Shown here piece after piece: positions 27,209 through 37,558 of a stretch of DNA of 44,480 bases. Position 1 is the stretch's first letter. Every line of letters starts with the position of its first letter. The notes under the pieces are model-generated. The model made no database searches, was not told the DNA's origin, and saw nothing but the letters and a program-made list of their open reading frames with translations. Source of the DNA: Zoogloeaceae bacterium (GTDB lineage: Bacteria > Pseudomonadota > Gammaproteobacteria > Burkholderiales > Rhodocyclaceae); the NCBI GenBank assembly GCA_016791025.1, contig JAEUNX010000102.1, positions 1 through 44,480 on the forward strand, given 5' to 3'. Position numbers and translations under genes: made by a program.

Positions 27209-27571
27209 CTAGAGAGTGTGGGTCGGCCGGTTCGAGCCCAGATGGCCAGCAAGGATCTGTTCAATGCGATGGCGCAGGCCTTTGCCCGCTTCGTCATCGG
27301 AAAAATGGACACCGACACCCTGCGTCTTGTTCCCCTGGGCGCCCTGGGGGGTCACCCAAGCCACCGTGCCGGCCACTGGGTGCTTGGTCGGGTCCTCGAG
27401 AAGTTGCAGCAGCATGAATACCTCATCGCCAATCTTGTAGGCCCTCGGCGTTGGCACGAAGATCCCGCCATTCTTGAGAAAGGGCATGTAGGCGGCATAG
27501 AGCGCTGACTTCGACGAGATATTGAGGGACAGCACGCTGGGACGGGCCACCGGTCCGGCACGATCGCTCAT
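27209..27571 (-). CDS. pilZ: Type IV pilus assembly protein PilZ
   Basis: A 120-residue PilZ-domain protein. The sequence LYAAYMPFLKNGGIFVPT and KIGDEVFMLLQLLEDP closely follow the original PilZ of Pseudomonas type IV pilus assembly, as does WVTPQGAQGNKTQGVGVHF. The RxxxR and D/NxSxxG motifs needed to bind cyclic-di-GMP are absent, as in that protein, so it probably acts by binding partners such as FimX or PilB rather than the nucleotide. Start at 27571 overlaps the holB stop by 4 bases (ATGA) with GGAGGAGGT five bases upstream. An earlier start at 27598 would add an Arg-rich nine residues. No other pilus gene is in the window. Confidence 0.92.
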   Translation of the reverse strand: MSDRAGPVARPSVLSLNISSKSALYAAYMPFLKNGGIFVPTPRAYKIGDEVFMLLQLLEDPTKHPVAGTVAWVTPQGAQGNKTQGVGVHFSDDEAGKGLRHRIEQILAGHLGSNRPTHTL

Positions 27572-28611
27572 GGGCCACCTCCTCCGACGGCGCGACAATA
27601 GCGGATCAACATATCTTCCATCATCAACCGGGAATTGAGCGGATGCTGGGAGACTCGCCGCAAGGCGATGAAGTCATTGTAGCAGGCGAGGGCATCGGCC
27701 ACGGTCATCGTGCCGGCGATAGCCGCCAGAGCCCGCCCCTGGTCGGGAAAATAGCGAGGGATGCCACCGAGCCGGAGTGCTGCCAGGTCCGTCACCCAGC
27801 GCTGCACCCAGCCCACCAGCATCGCCAGGTCGAGCCCCGCTGCCTGGGCCTCCTTGCCCCGCAGCCAGGCCTCCCACTGCCCGGCCAACCGCACGGGGTC
27901 CACGCCCGGCCGCGCGGTCAGATCCGCCACGAGCCGCGACCGCAGGCCTTGTCCCCCCCGGCCGGACAAGTCGGCGGCCGCCAATGGCGCCCCGCCAACG
28001 AGATCGACCAGCTCCTGGGGCGTTCCCGGATGGCTATCCCGCAACCAGCCCGCCACCGCCTCGGCCGAGGGCATGGGAAAGTCCCACCGCTGGCATCGGC
28101 TCCGCAGGGTCGGCAGCAGGCGCATGGGCCGCGCGCTCACCAGCAGGAAGACCACCCCGGCCGGCGGCTCCTCCAGAAGCTTGAGGAGAGCATTGGCGGT
28201 AAACGGGTTCATCGCTTCGGCCGGGTCCACGATCACCACCCGCCGTCCACCCCGATGGGCGGTCACGGTCAGGATCGGAGTCAGCGCCCGCACCTGCTCG
28301 ATGCGGATTTGGGCCGACTTGGCCTTGCCCCCGTCCTTGCCTTCGGGGTCTTCACCGGTGTCGCCATCCAGGTCCGGCACCAGTCGCAGGAGATCTGGGT
28401 GACTGTCCGCCTGCACCCATTGGCAAGCCTCACATTTGCCACAGGCAAAGTCCCTCACCCCTGGTGCCTCACACAATAGGCGCGCGGCCGCGGCTTCGGC
28501 GAACTGACGCTTTCCCTGGCCTGCCGGCCCAGCCAGAAGCAAAGCATGGTGCAGGGTCGGCAGCCCATCGACCAAGCGCCGCCAGGTGGCTTGCTGCCAA
28601 GGCAAAATCAT
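27568..28611 (-). CDS. holB: DNA polymerase III delta' subunit
   Basis: The 347-residue clamp-loader subunit. Seen: [21 protein letters not shown], a degenerate Walker A (delta' does not hydrolyse ATP), a zinc-binding Cys set in CGKCEACQW plus an upstream Cys, [28 protein letters not shown] in the Walker B/sensor region, and the SRCQRW segment holding the SRC motif with its arginine finger. The start at 28611 overlaps the tmk stop by 4 bases; a GTG-free alternative ATG sits nine bases earlier. The gap between tmk and pilZ is the same as in Pseudomonas. A short acidic, Gly-rich insert at about residue 85-95 is not general in the family. Confidence 0.92.
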   Translation of the reverse strand: MILPWQQATWRRLVDGLPTLHHALLLAGPAGQGKRQFAEAAAARLLCEAPGVRDFACGKCEACQWVQADSHPDLLRLVPDLDGDTGEDPEGKDGGKAKSAQIRIEQVRALTPILTVTAHRGGRRVVIVDPAEAMNPFTANALLKLLEEPPAGVVFLLVSARPMRLLPTLRSRCQRWDFPMPSAEAVAGWLRDSHPGTPQELVDLVGGAPLAAADLSGRGGQGLRSRLVADLTARPGVDPVRLAGQWEAWLRGKEAQAAGLDLAMLVGWVQRWVTDLAALRLGGIPRYFPDQGRALAAIAGTMTVADALACYNDFIALRRVSQHPLNSRLMMEDMLIRYCRAVGGGGP

Positions 28612-29231
28612 CGAAACCATGTCGCCGCGTCGGCCTCAATGGCGGATGCGATCGTCTCCCGGCTCCGGTCGGCCGCGATGACGCAAAAGCGCCCGGGGTC
28701 GGCATCAGCCCGGCCCAGATAGGCCGCCCGCACCCGTTCGAAGAACTCGGCCTGCTCCCGCTCGAAACGATCTGGCCGATCGGTGGCCCGGGCAACCCGG
28801 GAAGCCGCCACCTTGGCGGGCAGGTCGAACAGGAATGTCCGGTCAGGCTGGAATCCGGGGTGGACCCAGGCCTCCAGCGTACGGAATTTTTCCTCCGCCA
28901 AGCCCCGGCCACCCACTTGGTAGGCATAGGTGGCATCGGAAAATCGATCGCACACCACCCACTTTCCCGCCGCCAAGGCGGGCAGAATACGCTGGGCAAG
29001 ATGCTCCCGCCGGGCGGCGAACATCAACAAGGCCTCAGTTTCGAGATCCATGGCTTCGTGCAACACCAGCTCCCGCAGCCGCTCGCCCAGGGGCGTGCCT
29101 CCCGGCTCCCGAGTCTGCACCACCTCGCAGCCCCTTCCGGCCAGGTAGCGGACGAGTCCCTCGATCTGACTGCTCTTGCCCGCGCCATCGATGCCTTCGA
29201 AGGTGATGAACTTCGCCCCGCCGGCCCTCAT
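28608..29231 (-). CDS. tmk: Thymidylate kinase
   Basis: The 207-residue kinase converts dTMP to dTDP. Seen: P-loop [25 protein letters not shown] for substrate contact, [20 protein letters not shown] (the DR motif), and the lid region [17 protein letters not shown]. Length is normal. It overlaps mltG by 4 bases (ATGA) upstream and holB by 4 bases downstream. The protein begins [13 protein letters not shown], so the start is secure. Role: essential nucleotide supply, here linked in one operon with a clamp-loader subunit. Confidence 0.96.
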   Translation of the reverse strand: MRAGGAKFITFEGIDGAGKSSQIEGLVRYLAGRGCEVVQTREPGGTPLGERLRELVLHEAMDLETEALLMFAARREHLAQRILPALAAGKWVVCDRFSDATYAYQVGGRGLAEEKFRTLEAWVHPGFQPDRTFLFDLPAKVAASRVARATDRPDRFEREQAEFFERVRAAYLGRADADPGRFCVIAADRSRETIASAIEADAATWFR

Positions 29232-30226
29232 CCTCGTCCTCGCTTCTGATAACGGGCCACAGCCCGGTTATGGTCCTCCAGGGAGCGGGTAAATTCGCTG
29301 CTTCCGTCCCCGCGGGCGACGAAATAATAGAAATCGCTGGCCGGGGGTTGCAGCACCGCCCGCAAAGCCTCCGCCCCGGGCATGGCAATGGGCGTCGGGG
29401 GCAATCCCTGGCGCTGGTAGGTGTTGTAGGGCCCATCGGTCGCCAGGTGGCGTCGGGTCAGGTTGCCGTCGAAGCTGCCGCCCAGGCCGTAAATCACGGT
29501 GGGATCGGTCTGCAGCCGCATCCCGACCCGCAACCGATTGAGAAACACCGAGGCCACAAGGGGTCGATCTGCCGCCAGGCCGGTTTCCTTTTCCACGATC
29601 GACGCGAGAATCAGCGCCTCGTAGGCGCCCGCCAGGGGTAGGTCAGGCGCCCGGGCCGCCCAGGCCCCCGCAAGGCGATCCTTCATAGCCTGGTAGGCCC
29701 GCTCCAGCACCCGCAGATCGCTGCTTTGCTTGTCGAAGAGATAGGTATCCGGAAAGAACAGCCCCTCCGGGGAGGACTCCACAGCGCCAAGGCGGGCCAT
29801 CAACTGCGCTTCGTCAAGTCCAGCGCTGTCATGGCGGAGATCAGGGTGCGCATCAAGGGCGGCTCGAAACTGACGAAAGGTCCAGCCTTCCACCAGCGTC
29901 AGCTCCCCCTGGCTGACATCGCCCCGGGTGATCTTGAGCAGCAGTTGCCACGGCGTGAGTCCAGCCGCCACCTCGTAGCTACCCGCCTTGACGGTCCGGT
30001 CGATGCGCGCGATGCGGGCAAGCCATTCGAGGATCACGGGATGGACCTCGACCCCCGCCGCTTCGATCCGCCGGGCGGCCTGCTTCATCGGGGTGCCCAG
30101 CGGGAGGTTGAAATCCACCACCGGCCGGGCCAGCGTCAGCGGATGCTGGGCGTACCAAGCGAGGCACCCCGCCAGGACCGCCAGGGACACCAGGACCAAT
30201 GCGCAAACGGTCAGAAATCGCTTCAT
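29228..30226 (-). CDS. mltG: Endolytic transglycosylase MltG (YceG family)
   Basis: The 332-residue enzyme cuts nascent glycan strands inside the chain and helps set their length. A single N-terminal helix (residues 4-26) is followed by a LysM-like region and the YceG domain, with the catalytic Glu in [10 protein letters not shown], then [21 protein letters not shown] and [18 protein letters not shown]. The helix contains LAGC at 18-21, which fits a lipobox, so lipidation is possible though unusual in this family. The ATG at 30226 is preceded by GGAAG; a longer frame to 30361 adds 45 non-conserved residues and would cross the promoter. It is the first gene of the minus-strand chain and divergent from ygfZ. 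Confidence 0.93.
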   Translation of the reverse strand: MKRFLTVCALVLVSLAVLAGCLAWYAQHPLTLARPVVDFNLPLGTPMKQAARRIEAAGVEVHPVILEWLARIARIDRTVKAGSYEVAAGLTPWQLLLKITRGDVSQGELTLVEGWTFRQFRAALDAHPDLRHDSAGLDEAQLMARLGAVESSPEGLFFPDTYLFDKQSSDLRVLERAYQAMKDRLAGAWAARAPDLPLAGAYEALILASIVEKETGLAADRPLVASVFLNRLRVGMRLQTDPTVIYGLGGSFDGNLTRRHLATDGPYNTYQRQGLPPTPIAMPGAEALRAVLQPPASDFYYFVARGDGSSEFTRSLEDHNRAVARYQKRGRG

Positions 30227-30292
30227 CTTCCACAGGTCATGATGGCGCCAGTCCCGGGGGCTGCACCACCGCGGAGCCACGTCGGGGGCGCT

Positions 30293-30299
30293 TATAATA
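30293..30299. promoter_or_regulatory. Back-to-back -10 boxes for ygfZ (+) and mltG (-)
   Basis: TATAAT (30293-30298, plus strand) and TATTAT (30299-30294, minus strand) occupy the same AT island in an otherwise GC-rich gap. On the minus strand, TTGGGG lies 16 bases upstream of TATTAT as a weak -35. No -35 is seen for ygfZ. Both genes may start transcription from this shared spot in opposite directions. Confidence 0.55.
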
Positions 30300-30351
30300 C
30301 TGCATCGTCCCCTGCCCCCAAGTCTCACCATTGCATCCGGAGTAAACCAGC

Positions 30352-31389
30352 ATGCCAGCATCTTGGTCCGACTTTCTCGTCAGCCGCGGCGCACAGCGCG
30401 ACGGCATCGAGATCCATTTTGGTAACCCCCGCGTGGAGATCGCCCGCGCCGGCCAGGGGCCGGCCATCGTTCCGCTGACCCACCTCGCGCCCTTGAGAGC
30501 CCAGGGCGAAGAAGCCGCCCCGTTCCTCCACAACCTATTCTCTAATGACGTCAAGACCCAGGGGGTCGAACGGGCCCGCTGGAACAGCTTCAGCAGCCCC
30601 AAGGGCCGAATGCTGGCAAGCTTTCTCGTCTGGCGCGAAGGCGCGGATTTCATCCTGGCGCCGGCGGCAGATCTTCAGCCTGCTTTCCTTAAGAAGCTCT
30701 CGATGTACGTGCTGCGGGCGAAGGTCAAAATCACAAACGCCGCCGAAGAGAGTGTCCTCCTGGGCATCACGGGCGCCGGCGCGGACAAGGTCCTCGCCGC
30801 CGTGGGCATCGCCCATCCGCCCACTGCCCTGGCCATCGCGGAATCCGGCGGTATTCATTGGGTGGGGATTGCCGAGAAGTCCTGGCTGCTTTCCGTTCCC
30901 ACGGCAAGCGCCCCGGCCCTCTTCGATCGGCTGGTGGACGCCGGTGCCACCCCAGCCGGAACCGGCGTCTGGCAGGCGGCGATGGTGGCGGCCGGGCTCC
31001 CCTTGATCACCCTGCCGACCCAAGAGGAATTCGTTGCCCAGATGCTCAACTATGAGCTGATCGGTGGCGTCAGCTTCACAAAAGGCTGCTACCCCGGCCA
31101 GGAGATCGTTGCGCGCACCCAGTACCTGGGAAAACTCAAGAAACGGATGTACCGCCTTCACCTGGGCGACGGCTTCGCATCGCCTCCCGCCCCGGGCCAG
31201 GACCTCTACGCGCCGGATTTTCCCGGGCAATCAGTAGGCAAGCTGGTCAATGTGGTTCCGGGGCCTGCCGGAGGCTATGAAGCCCTGGCCGTCCTCCAAA
31301 CCAGCAGCGCGGAGGGCGGAGACATCCGCCTGGGCACACCGGAGGGGCCCCAGGCCGCCCTCCTGCCCCTTCCCTATGCCCTCACCTGA
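30352..31389 (+). CDS. ygfZ: Folate-binding iron-sulfur cluster repair protein YgfZ
   Basis: The 345-residue GcvT-like protein helps maintain [4Fe-4S] enzymes such as MiaB, using tetrahydrofolate. The family signature KGCYPGQEIVARTQYLGK (conserved Cys) is seen near residue 245. The N-terminal half includes FLHNLFSNDVKT, close to the usual LxGQxT motif. Start at 30352 has GGAG ten bases upstream. It is the plus-strand partner of the divergent mltG promoter, a neighbourhood common to betaproteobacteria, and lies 9 bases before the DUF4936 gene. Confidence 0.93.
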   Translation: MPASWSDFLVSRGAQRDGIEIHFGNPRVEIARAGQGPAIVPLTHLAPLRAQGEEAAPFLHNLFSNDVKTQGVERARWNSFSSPKGRMLASFLVWREGADFILAPAADLQPAFLKKLSMYVLRAKVKITNAAEESVLLGITGAGADKVLAAVGIAHPPTALAIAESGGIHWVGIAEKSWLLSVPTASAPALFDRLVDAGATPAGTGVWQAAMVAAGLPLITLPTQEEFVAQMLNYELIGGVSFTKGCYPGQEIVARTQYLGKLKKRMYRLHLGDGFASPPAPGQDLYAPDFPGQSVGKLVNVVPGPAGGYEALAVLQTSSAEGGDIRLGTPEGPQAALLPLPYALT

Positions 31390-31398
31390 CAGCGGGCC

Positions 31399-31662
31399 GT
31401 GAATCTCTACGTCTATTACGCCGTCCAGCCCGGCCAAGAAGTCCCGTGCCGTGCGGCGATCCAGGCGATTCAGGACCGACTTGGCCAACCGGCGTCCCTA
31501 TTGCGACGCCAGGAAGACTCCGCCACCTGGATGGAGGTCTATGAAAACGTGGGGCCGGAATTCGCCGCACGATTGGAAGCCGAGGCGCAGCGCGCGGGCT
31601 TCGAAGCCTACCTCGCACCCCAATCACGCCGCCACGTGGAGTGCTTTGTCCCATGTGTCTGA
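31399..31662 (+). CDS. DUF4936 family small protein
   Basis: An 87-residue soluble protein starting with GTG at 31399 (MNLYVYYAVQPGQE). It matches the betaproteobacterial DUF4936 family, which has no known function; the alternating strand/helix pattern and WMEVYENV suggest a ferredoxin-like dimeric alpha-beta barrel fold. It contains RHVECFVPC at the end. It overlaps the NRDE gene by 10 bases and follows ygfZ closely, so the three are probably one operon. A functional link to iron-sulfur repair is only by position. Confidence 0.85.
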   Translation: MNLYVYYAVQPGQEVPCRAAIQAIQDRLGQPASLLRRQEDSATWMEVYENVGPEFAARLEAEAQRAGFEAYLAPQSRRHVECFVPCV

Positions 31663-32426
31663 TCCTGGTGGCCTGGCAAGCGCACCCGGAGTTCCCGCTC
31701 GTGGTGGCGGCCAACCGCGACGAATTTTTCGCCCGACCTGCCCGTGCCGCGAGCTGGTGGCCCGAGCAACCGGACCTTCTGGCCGGGCAGGACCTGGAGG
31801 GCGGGGGTACCTGGCTTGGGATGACCCGAGACGGCGGATTTGCCGCCCTGACCAACTATCGCGACCCCACCCGTCAACGATCCGGCACCCCCAGTCGGGG
31901 GAGTCTGGTGCCAGACGCCCTCGCCGCCCCAGACGTGAGCGACCACCTGGCCCGGCTTGCCGCCAAGGCGCCGGCCTACAACGATTTCAACCTCATCTTC
32001 AGTCGAGATGACACCCTGGCGGTGTTCGAGAGCATGTCCGGACAAGGAAGGCTGCTCAGCCCCGGCGTCTATGGCCTGTCCAACCACTTGCTGGACACCC
32101 CCTGGCCCAAGGTCGCCCGGGCCAAGTCGCGCCTGCATGCCGCGCTGGACCGCCTACCTGAAACGGATTCGCTGCTGGCCCTGCTGCGGGACGACCTTCC
32201 GGCGGATGACGAAACCTTGCCCCGCACCGGAGTCAGCCTGGAATGGGAGCGCCTGCTGTCGAGCGCCTTCATCCGCGCCCCCGGGTATGGAACCCGCTGC
32301 TCGTCCGTCGTGGTCCGGGACCGGCTGGGCCGGACCACTTTTAATGAATGGACCTGGAACCCGGGCGGAGAACGGGAAGGCCTGATTCAACACGAGTTTC
32401 AGGTGGCGAAGAGCTCCGGGGGCTGA
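31653..32426 (+). CDS. NRDE family protein (TANGO2-like)
   Basis: A 257-residue protein starting MCLILVAW, with the family-naming motif AANRDEFFARP, followed by GGGTWLGMTRDGGFAALTNYR and YGLSNHLLDTPWPKV. The Cys at position 2 is typical and suggests an N-terminal nucleophile form after Met removal, as in Ntn hydrolases; that is inference. Eukaryotic TANGO2 relatives are linked to heme or lipid handling, and the bacterial role is not settled. The ATG at 31653 overlaps the DUF4936 stop region; a start at 31641 is less likely because Cys2 would be lost. Confidence 0.9.
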   Translation: MCLILVAWQAHPEFPLVVAANRDEFFARPARAASWWPEQPDLLAGQDLEGGGTWLGMTRDGGFAALTNYRDPTRQRSGTPSRGSLVPDALAAPDVSDHLARLAAKAPAYNDFNLIFSRDDTLAVFESMSGQGRLLSPGVYGLSNHLLDTPWPKVARAKSRLHAALDRLPETDSLLALLRDDLPADDETLPRTGVSLEWERLLSSAFIRAPGYGTRCSSVVVRDRLGRTTFNEWTWNPGGEREGLIQHEFQVAKSSGG

Positions 32427-32484
32427 CTCAAGTCCCTGCGCCCTGCGCCGTTCACCCTGGCCACTCCCGCGCGAGGTTTCGCCC

Positions 32485-33087
32485 ATGGCCTCTCCTGCCC
32501 CGACCGTTCGCCGCCGCTTCGCCGCCGCCGTACTGGCCCTGGGCCTCGCCTGGTCGGGAACCGCTGCCGCCATCGACCCCGTCACCCTCATCCTGCTGCG
32601 CATGCTGCGCGACAAGGTGGTGCTTCGCCTGGCAGACGCGGCCATGGAGCGCGCGCTGCGGCCTGCCGAAGCAACCACCACCCTCCAGAGCCCGCCGGCC
32701 CTACCCGGAATTCCCCCGGCGACCATGCCGGAACGGGAGCGTCTGCGATTTCTGGTCGATCGGAACTTCACCTATCTGTCAGCCGGCGAGCGCGACCGCG
32801 TTTACGACGCCCTGATCGTGGCCGTCGATGATCCGGCCAATGTATCCCAGCGCGAAGAGATCATTGCAGCCTTCACCCAGACCGCGATCGCTGTGGGCGA
32901 AGCGCAGCGGCTCCTGGACCGCCTCAGCACCCGCGAAAAACGCGAAATCGCCCAGGCCGCTGCCAGCGCCTACCAAGCCCTGTCAGCCGAAGACCAGCGA
33001 GAGATGCTTAGAGTATTGCGCACGCGAGAGGCCCCGATTCCTCAGGACCTCAATGGCATGATGCTCCAAGCCATGGCCGGCGACTGA
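32485..33087 (+). CDS. Secreted protein of unknown function
   Basis: I do not recognise this 200-residue protein. It has a clear Sec signal (Arg-rich start, hydrophobic core, cleavage after GTAAA near residue 28). The mature part is helical and charged: residues 60-82 are proline-rich, then several heptad-like helices (DRVYDALIVAVDDP, EIIAAFTQTAIAVGEAQRLL). No cysteines in the mature part. Codon use fits the genome. It lies 58 bases after the NRDE gene on the same strand and is convergent with the YkuD-GNAT gene. Probably periplasmic. Confidence 0.75.
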   Translation: MASPAPTVRRRFAAAVLALGLAWSGTAAAIDPVTLILLRMLRDKVVLRLADAAMERALRPAEATTTLQSPPALPGIPPATMPERERLRFLVDRNFTYLSAGERDRVYDALIVAVDDPANVSQREEIIAAFTQTAIAVGEAQRLLDRLSTREKREIAQAAASAYQALSAEDQREMLRVLRTREAPIPQDLNGMMLQAMAGD

Positions 33088-33096
33088 CCCCGGCCG

Positions 33097-34004
33097 TCAG
33101 GCCAGGAGGCTGCGCGCCATGCGCTGATGGGCGATACCGGCTTCCTCGAATACTTCGCCTTCAGGGGCGAAGCCTTCGCGGCGGTAGAATTCCACCGCAC
33201 GACATTGGGCATGCAGGACCAGCCGCGGAAACCCACGCCGGCGAGCCTCGCTGATCAAGGCTTCGAGGACCCTCCTGCCGATTCCCTGCCCCCGGTTGCC
33301 CCGCCGCACCGCCATTCGCCCCAGGTGACCATCCGGCAGCAACCGCGCGGTGGCCATCACCTCGCCCCGTGGATCCCGCAGGGCCACGTGGAGTGACAGC
33401 GGGTCGTCCGCGTCCTCCTCCATCTCCGTCGGGACCCCCTGCTCGGCGACGAACACCGCCAGCCGCAGGGGCAACACGAGGGGGCGGGCCGCCCGCCACG
33501 GCAGCAGCGTCAGGACAGGCGGCGCGCCTTCGAATATCTCCACTGAAATCCCTGGCCGCACGAGGTCCGCCAGTTCGATCACGTCCCGATTGCGCATGCG
33601 CACACAGCCGATGGAGCGCGGCTCGCCCATGGGCTGATCATCGCCCGTGCCATGGATGTAGATGTAGCGGCGCATGGAATCCACATTCCCCAGCCGGTTG
33701 CGGCCCGGCTCTGCGCCGGACAGCCACAGGATGCGGGAGAGAATCCAATCCTTGCCTGGCTGCGCGGCCGCCCGTTCCGGCGTCCAGATTTCACCGGTGG
33801 GGCGACGTCCCTTGAAGGCCGTGCCGATCGGCCTGCCGCGCCCGATGATGGCCCGCACCGTGTGCAAGCCCCGGGGGGTGCACCCGGAACCGGATTGCTC
33901 GCCGGGGCCATTGCGGGCGGTGGACACGGCGTACTGTCGGATCAGCGCTCCGTCGTCACCAAAAAGTGCCAGGGTCTGGTGATCGAGCCGGATCTGGATC
34001 CGCA

Positions 34005-34005
<1 letters not shown>
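33097..34005 (-). CDS. Fusion of L,D-transpeptidase (YkuD) domain and GNAT acetyltransferase
   Basis: A 302-residue protein with two domains in one frame. Residues 1-158 are a YkuD domain with the catalytic motif: His118 in IYIHGTGDD and Cys134 in SIGCVRMRN. Residues 165-302 are a GNAT domain (LPLRLAVFVAEQGVP, ElaA-like), with the acetyl-CoA loop RGNRGQGIG ending at 243. There is no signal peptide: residues 1-30 are MRIQIRLDHQTLALF, charged and beta-rich. YkuD proteins usually act in the periplasm, so a cytosolic L,D-transpeptidase or L,D-carboxypeptidase on recycled muropeptides is one possible role, with the GNAT part acetylating the same or another amino compound (inference). The ATG overlaps the tadA stop as TGATG. 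It is the last gene of the pgi operon. Confidence 0.87.
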
Positions 34006-36093
<2,088 letters not shown>

Positions 36094-36106
<13 letters not shown>

Positions 36107-36282
36107 GTCGTCGCTCCGGCCGGACCGGGGGCCACCAAGGGGCCGTCCCACCAGCGGTGGAAACCATCGTTCAGAAAATCCAGGGGCGCCTCCGCGTCGG
36201 CATGCCGAGGGGCGCAAGCATAGCGCCTGCCGCCCCGGACCGGGAGGGTCGGCAGGTCTTCAGAGGCGCAGGCTGCCCTCAC
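36094..36282 (-). CDS. Possible small protein between the OmpA lipoprotein and pgi genes
   Basis: A 62-codon frame starts at a GTG that overlaps the lipoprotein stop (GTGA, 4 bases) and ends 13 bases inside pgi. Codon choice is GC-rich at third positions, as in real genes here, and it contains [16 protein letters not shown] know no family for it, and it could be a chance frame in the 172-base gap; it is offered as possible only. Confidence 0.25.
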
Positions 36283-37553
36283 GTCTTGGCCTGGCAGGGG
36301 ATCACCTTGAACTCGACCCGCCGGTCGAGGGCGTCGGTGAGATCGTCACGGCCATTGCCGATCAACGTTTCCCGCGATCCCATGCCATGGGCGATCACCC
36401 GCTTCGAGAGACTTGGCGAAAGCTGAACCAGGCGGGACTTGACGTAGTCGGCCCGCAGCTGAGATAGCCGCTCATTCACCGGTTCCGGACCGCTGGGACT
36501 GGAATGCCCAGCCACCTCCAGGCAGGCATCCCGGCGGGCAGAACGGGTCGAGATCTGGGACACCCACAGCGGGTAGGCCTCACTCAGGCTGCGTTGGCTC
36601 ACGAAGGCCGCGGTCCCCGGCCGGAACAGAAATTTTACCCCCAGGCGCTGGTGCTCGAGACCGAAGTCCACCAGCTGGCCAAAGGCGCCGGCCGCGGTCT
36701 CCCGGTGGCCGAGCTTCCAGTTGGTAAGGTACAGCCCCGAGAACACGCGGAACTGGTTGCCATATGGCACCCGCAGGGCGTTCTCATAAAGCGCCAGGGC
36801 ATCGGCGTAGCGCCCGGCCTCGTAGGCCTCCGTGGCTTCGCTGATGAGCGAGGCGGCCTGGATACGATCCACATAGAGCGGGTTGATCGGGTCGCCGGGC
36901 TTGGTGCCCTGACAGGTCCGGATGTAGCCCAGGGTCGAAGGGTCCTCGGTCCACGTCGGGCTGTCCTGGAAGAAGGGCGTCGGGGTGATGTCGACGCCCG
37001 CTGGCTTGGCAAAGGCCAGACCCTTGCTCACCAACTTGCCCGACTTGAGGTCCGCCAGGGCAAGGCAGATGCGGAAAGCCTCCCGCATTCCGGCAGTCTT
37101 GCGCTCCTGATTCACCCCGGTGAAAGTGCCCACCAGTACCAACGGGGATTTCGCCACATTCGCGGCACTGAAGGGCAAGACCTCATATTGCGGGTACTTC
37201 TCCTTGATGAGGGCAATGATGCGCGCGCCCATGGCCTGGGTGGCCTGGGACTGGGCCCCTGTCATGCCGTCGATGAGGGGGTCGATGACGACTGGGTAGC
37301 GGCCCGCAGAACCACCCTCTCCTGCCGGTAGCTGGGCCTTGCCCAACAGGTTGTTGGCGGCGCTCAGCACCGCCTCGTCGTAGGCCAGGATCGGTGGTGG
37401 CGCCGGGGCTGCCGCTGGAGCGGGCGGCGGGGCGACCACCTCCGCCGGGGCGGTGGCGATCTTGGAAGGGGTGGCGCAGGCGGTCACCAAAACAATGCAA
37501 AGTGCGCCAACACCTTGGCGCAGCAAACGCTGGGCCAGGCGAGCGAGGTTCAT
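36279..37553 (-). CDS. OmpA-type lipoprotein with FlgO/CsgG-like and TPR-like parts
   Basis: A 424-residue lipoprotein. The signal ends in lipobox VTAC (residues 23-26), followed by an Ala/Pro linker to about residue 60. The next part (about 65-235, VIDPLIDGMTGAQSQATQAM) resembles the FlgO/CsgG-like periplasmic fold (weak). A helical TPR-like repeat follows (ATEAYEAGRYADALALYENALR). The C-terminal OmpA domain (about 310-424) has the peptidoglycan-contact pattern EVAGHSSPSGPEPVNERLSQLRA and GRDDLTDALDRRVEF. It should sit in the outer membrane, attached to the wall. It starts 5 bases after the kinase stop, on the same strand, so they are very likely co-transcribed. Confidence 0.88.
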   Translation of the reverse strand: MNLARLAQRLLRQGVGALCIVLVTACATPSKIATAPAEVVAPPPAPAAAPAPPPILAYDEAVLSAANNLLGKAQLPAGEGGSAGRYPVVIDPLIDGMTGAQSQATQAMGARIIALIKEKYPQYEVLPFSAANVAKSPLVLVGTFTGVNQERKTAGMREAFRICLALADLKSGKLVSKGLAFAKPAGVDITPTPFFQDSPTWTEDPSTLGYIRTCQGTKPGDPINPLYVDRIQAASLISEATEAYEAGRYADALALYENALRVPYGNQFRVFSGLYLTNWKLGHRETAAGAFGQLVDFGLEHQRLGVKFLFRPGTAAFVSQRSLSEAYPLWVSQISTRSARRDACLEVAGHSSPSGPEPVNERLSQLRADYVKSRLVQLSPSLSKRVIAHGMGSRETLIGNGRDDLTDALDRRVEFKVIPCQAKT

Positions 37554-37558
37554 CTCAT

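Noticed and set aside
27212-27245. A tRNA T-loop-like stretch (GGTTCGAGCCC)
   Set aside because: It lies in the 3' end of the pilZ coding sequence and no acceptor, D or anticodon arms can be folded at the right distances.
36107-36278. Degraded gene or mobile remnant between pgi and the lipoprotein gene
   Set aside because: No repeat ends, no transposase fragments and no shift in base composition; only the doubtful 62-codon frame listed as a feature.
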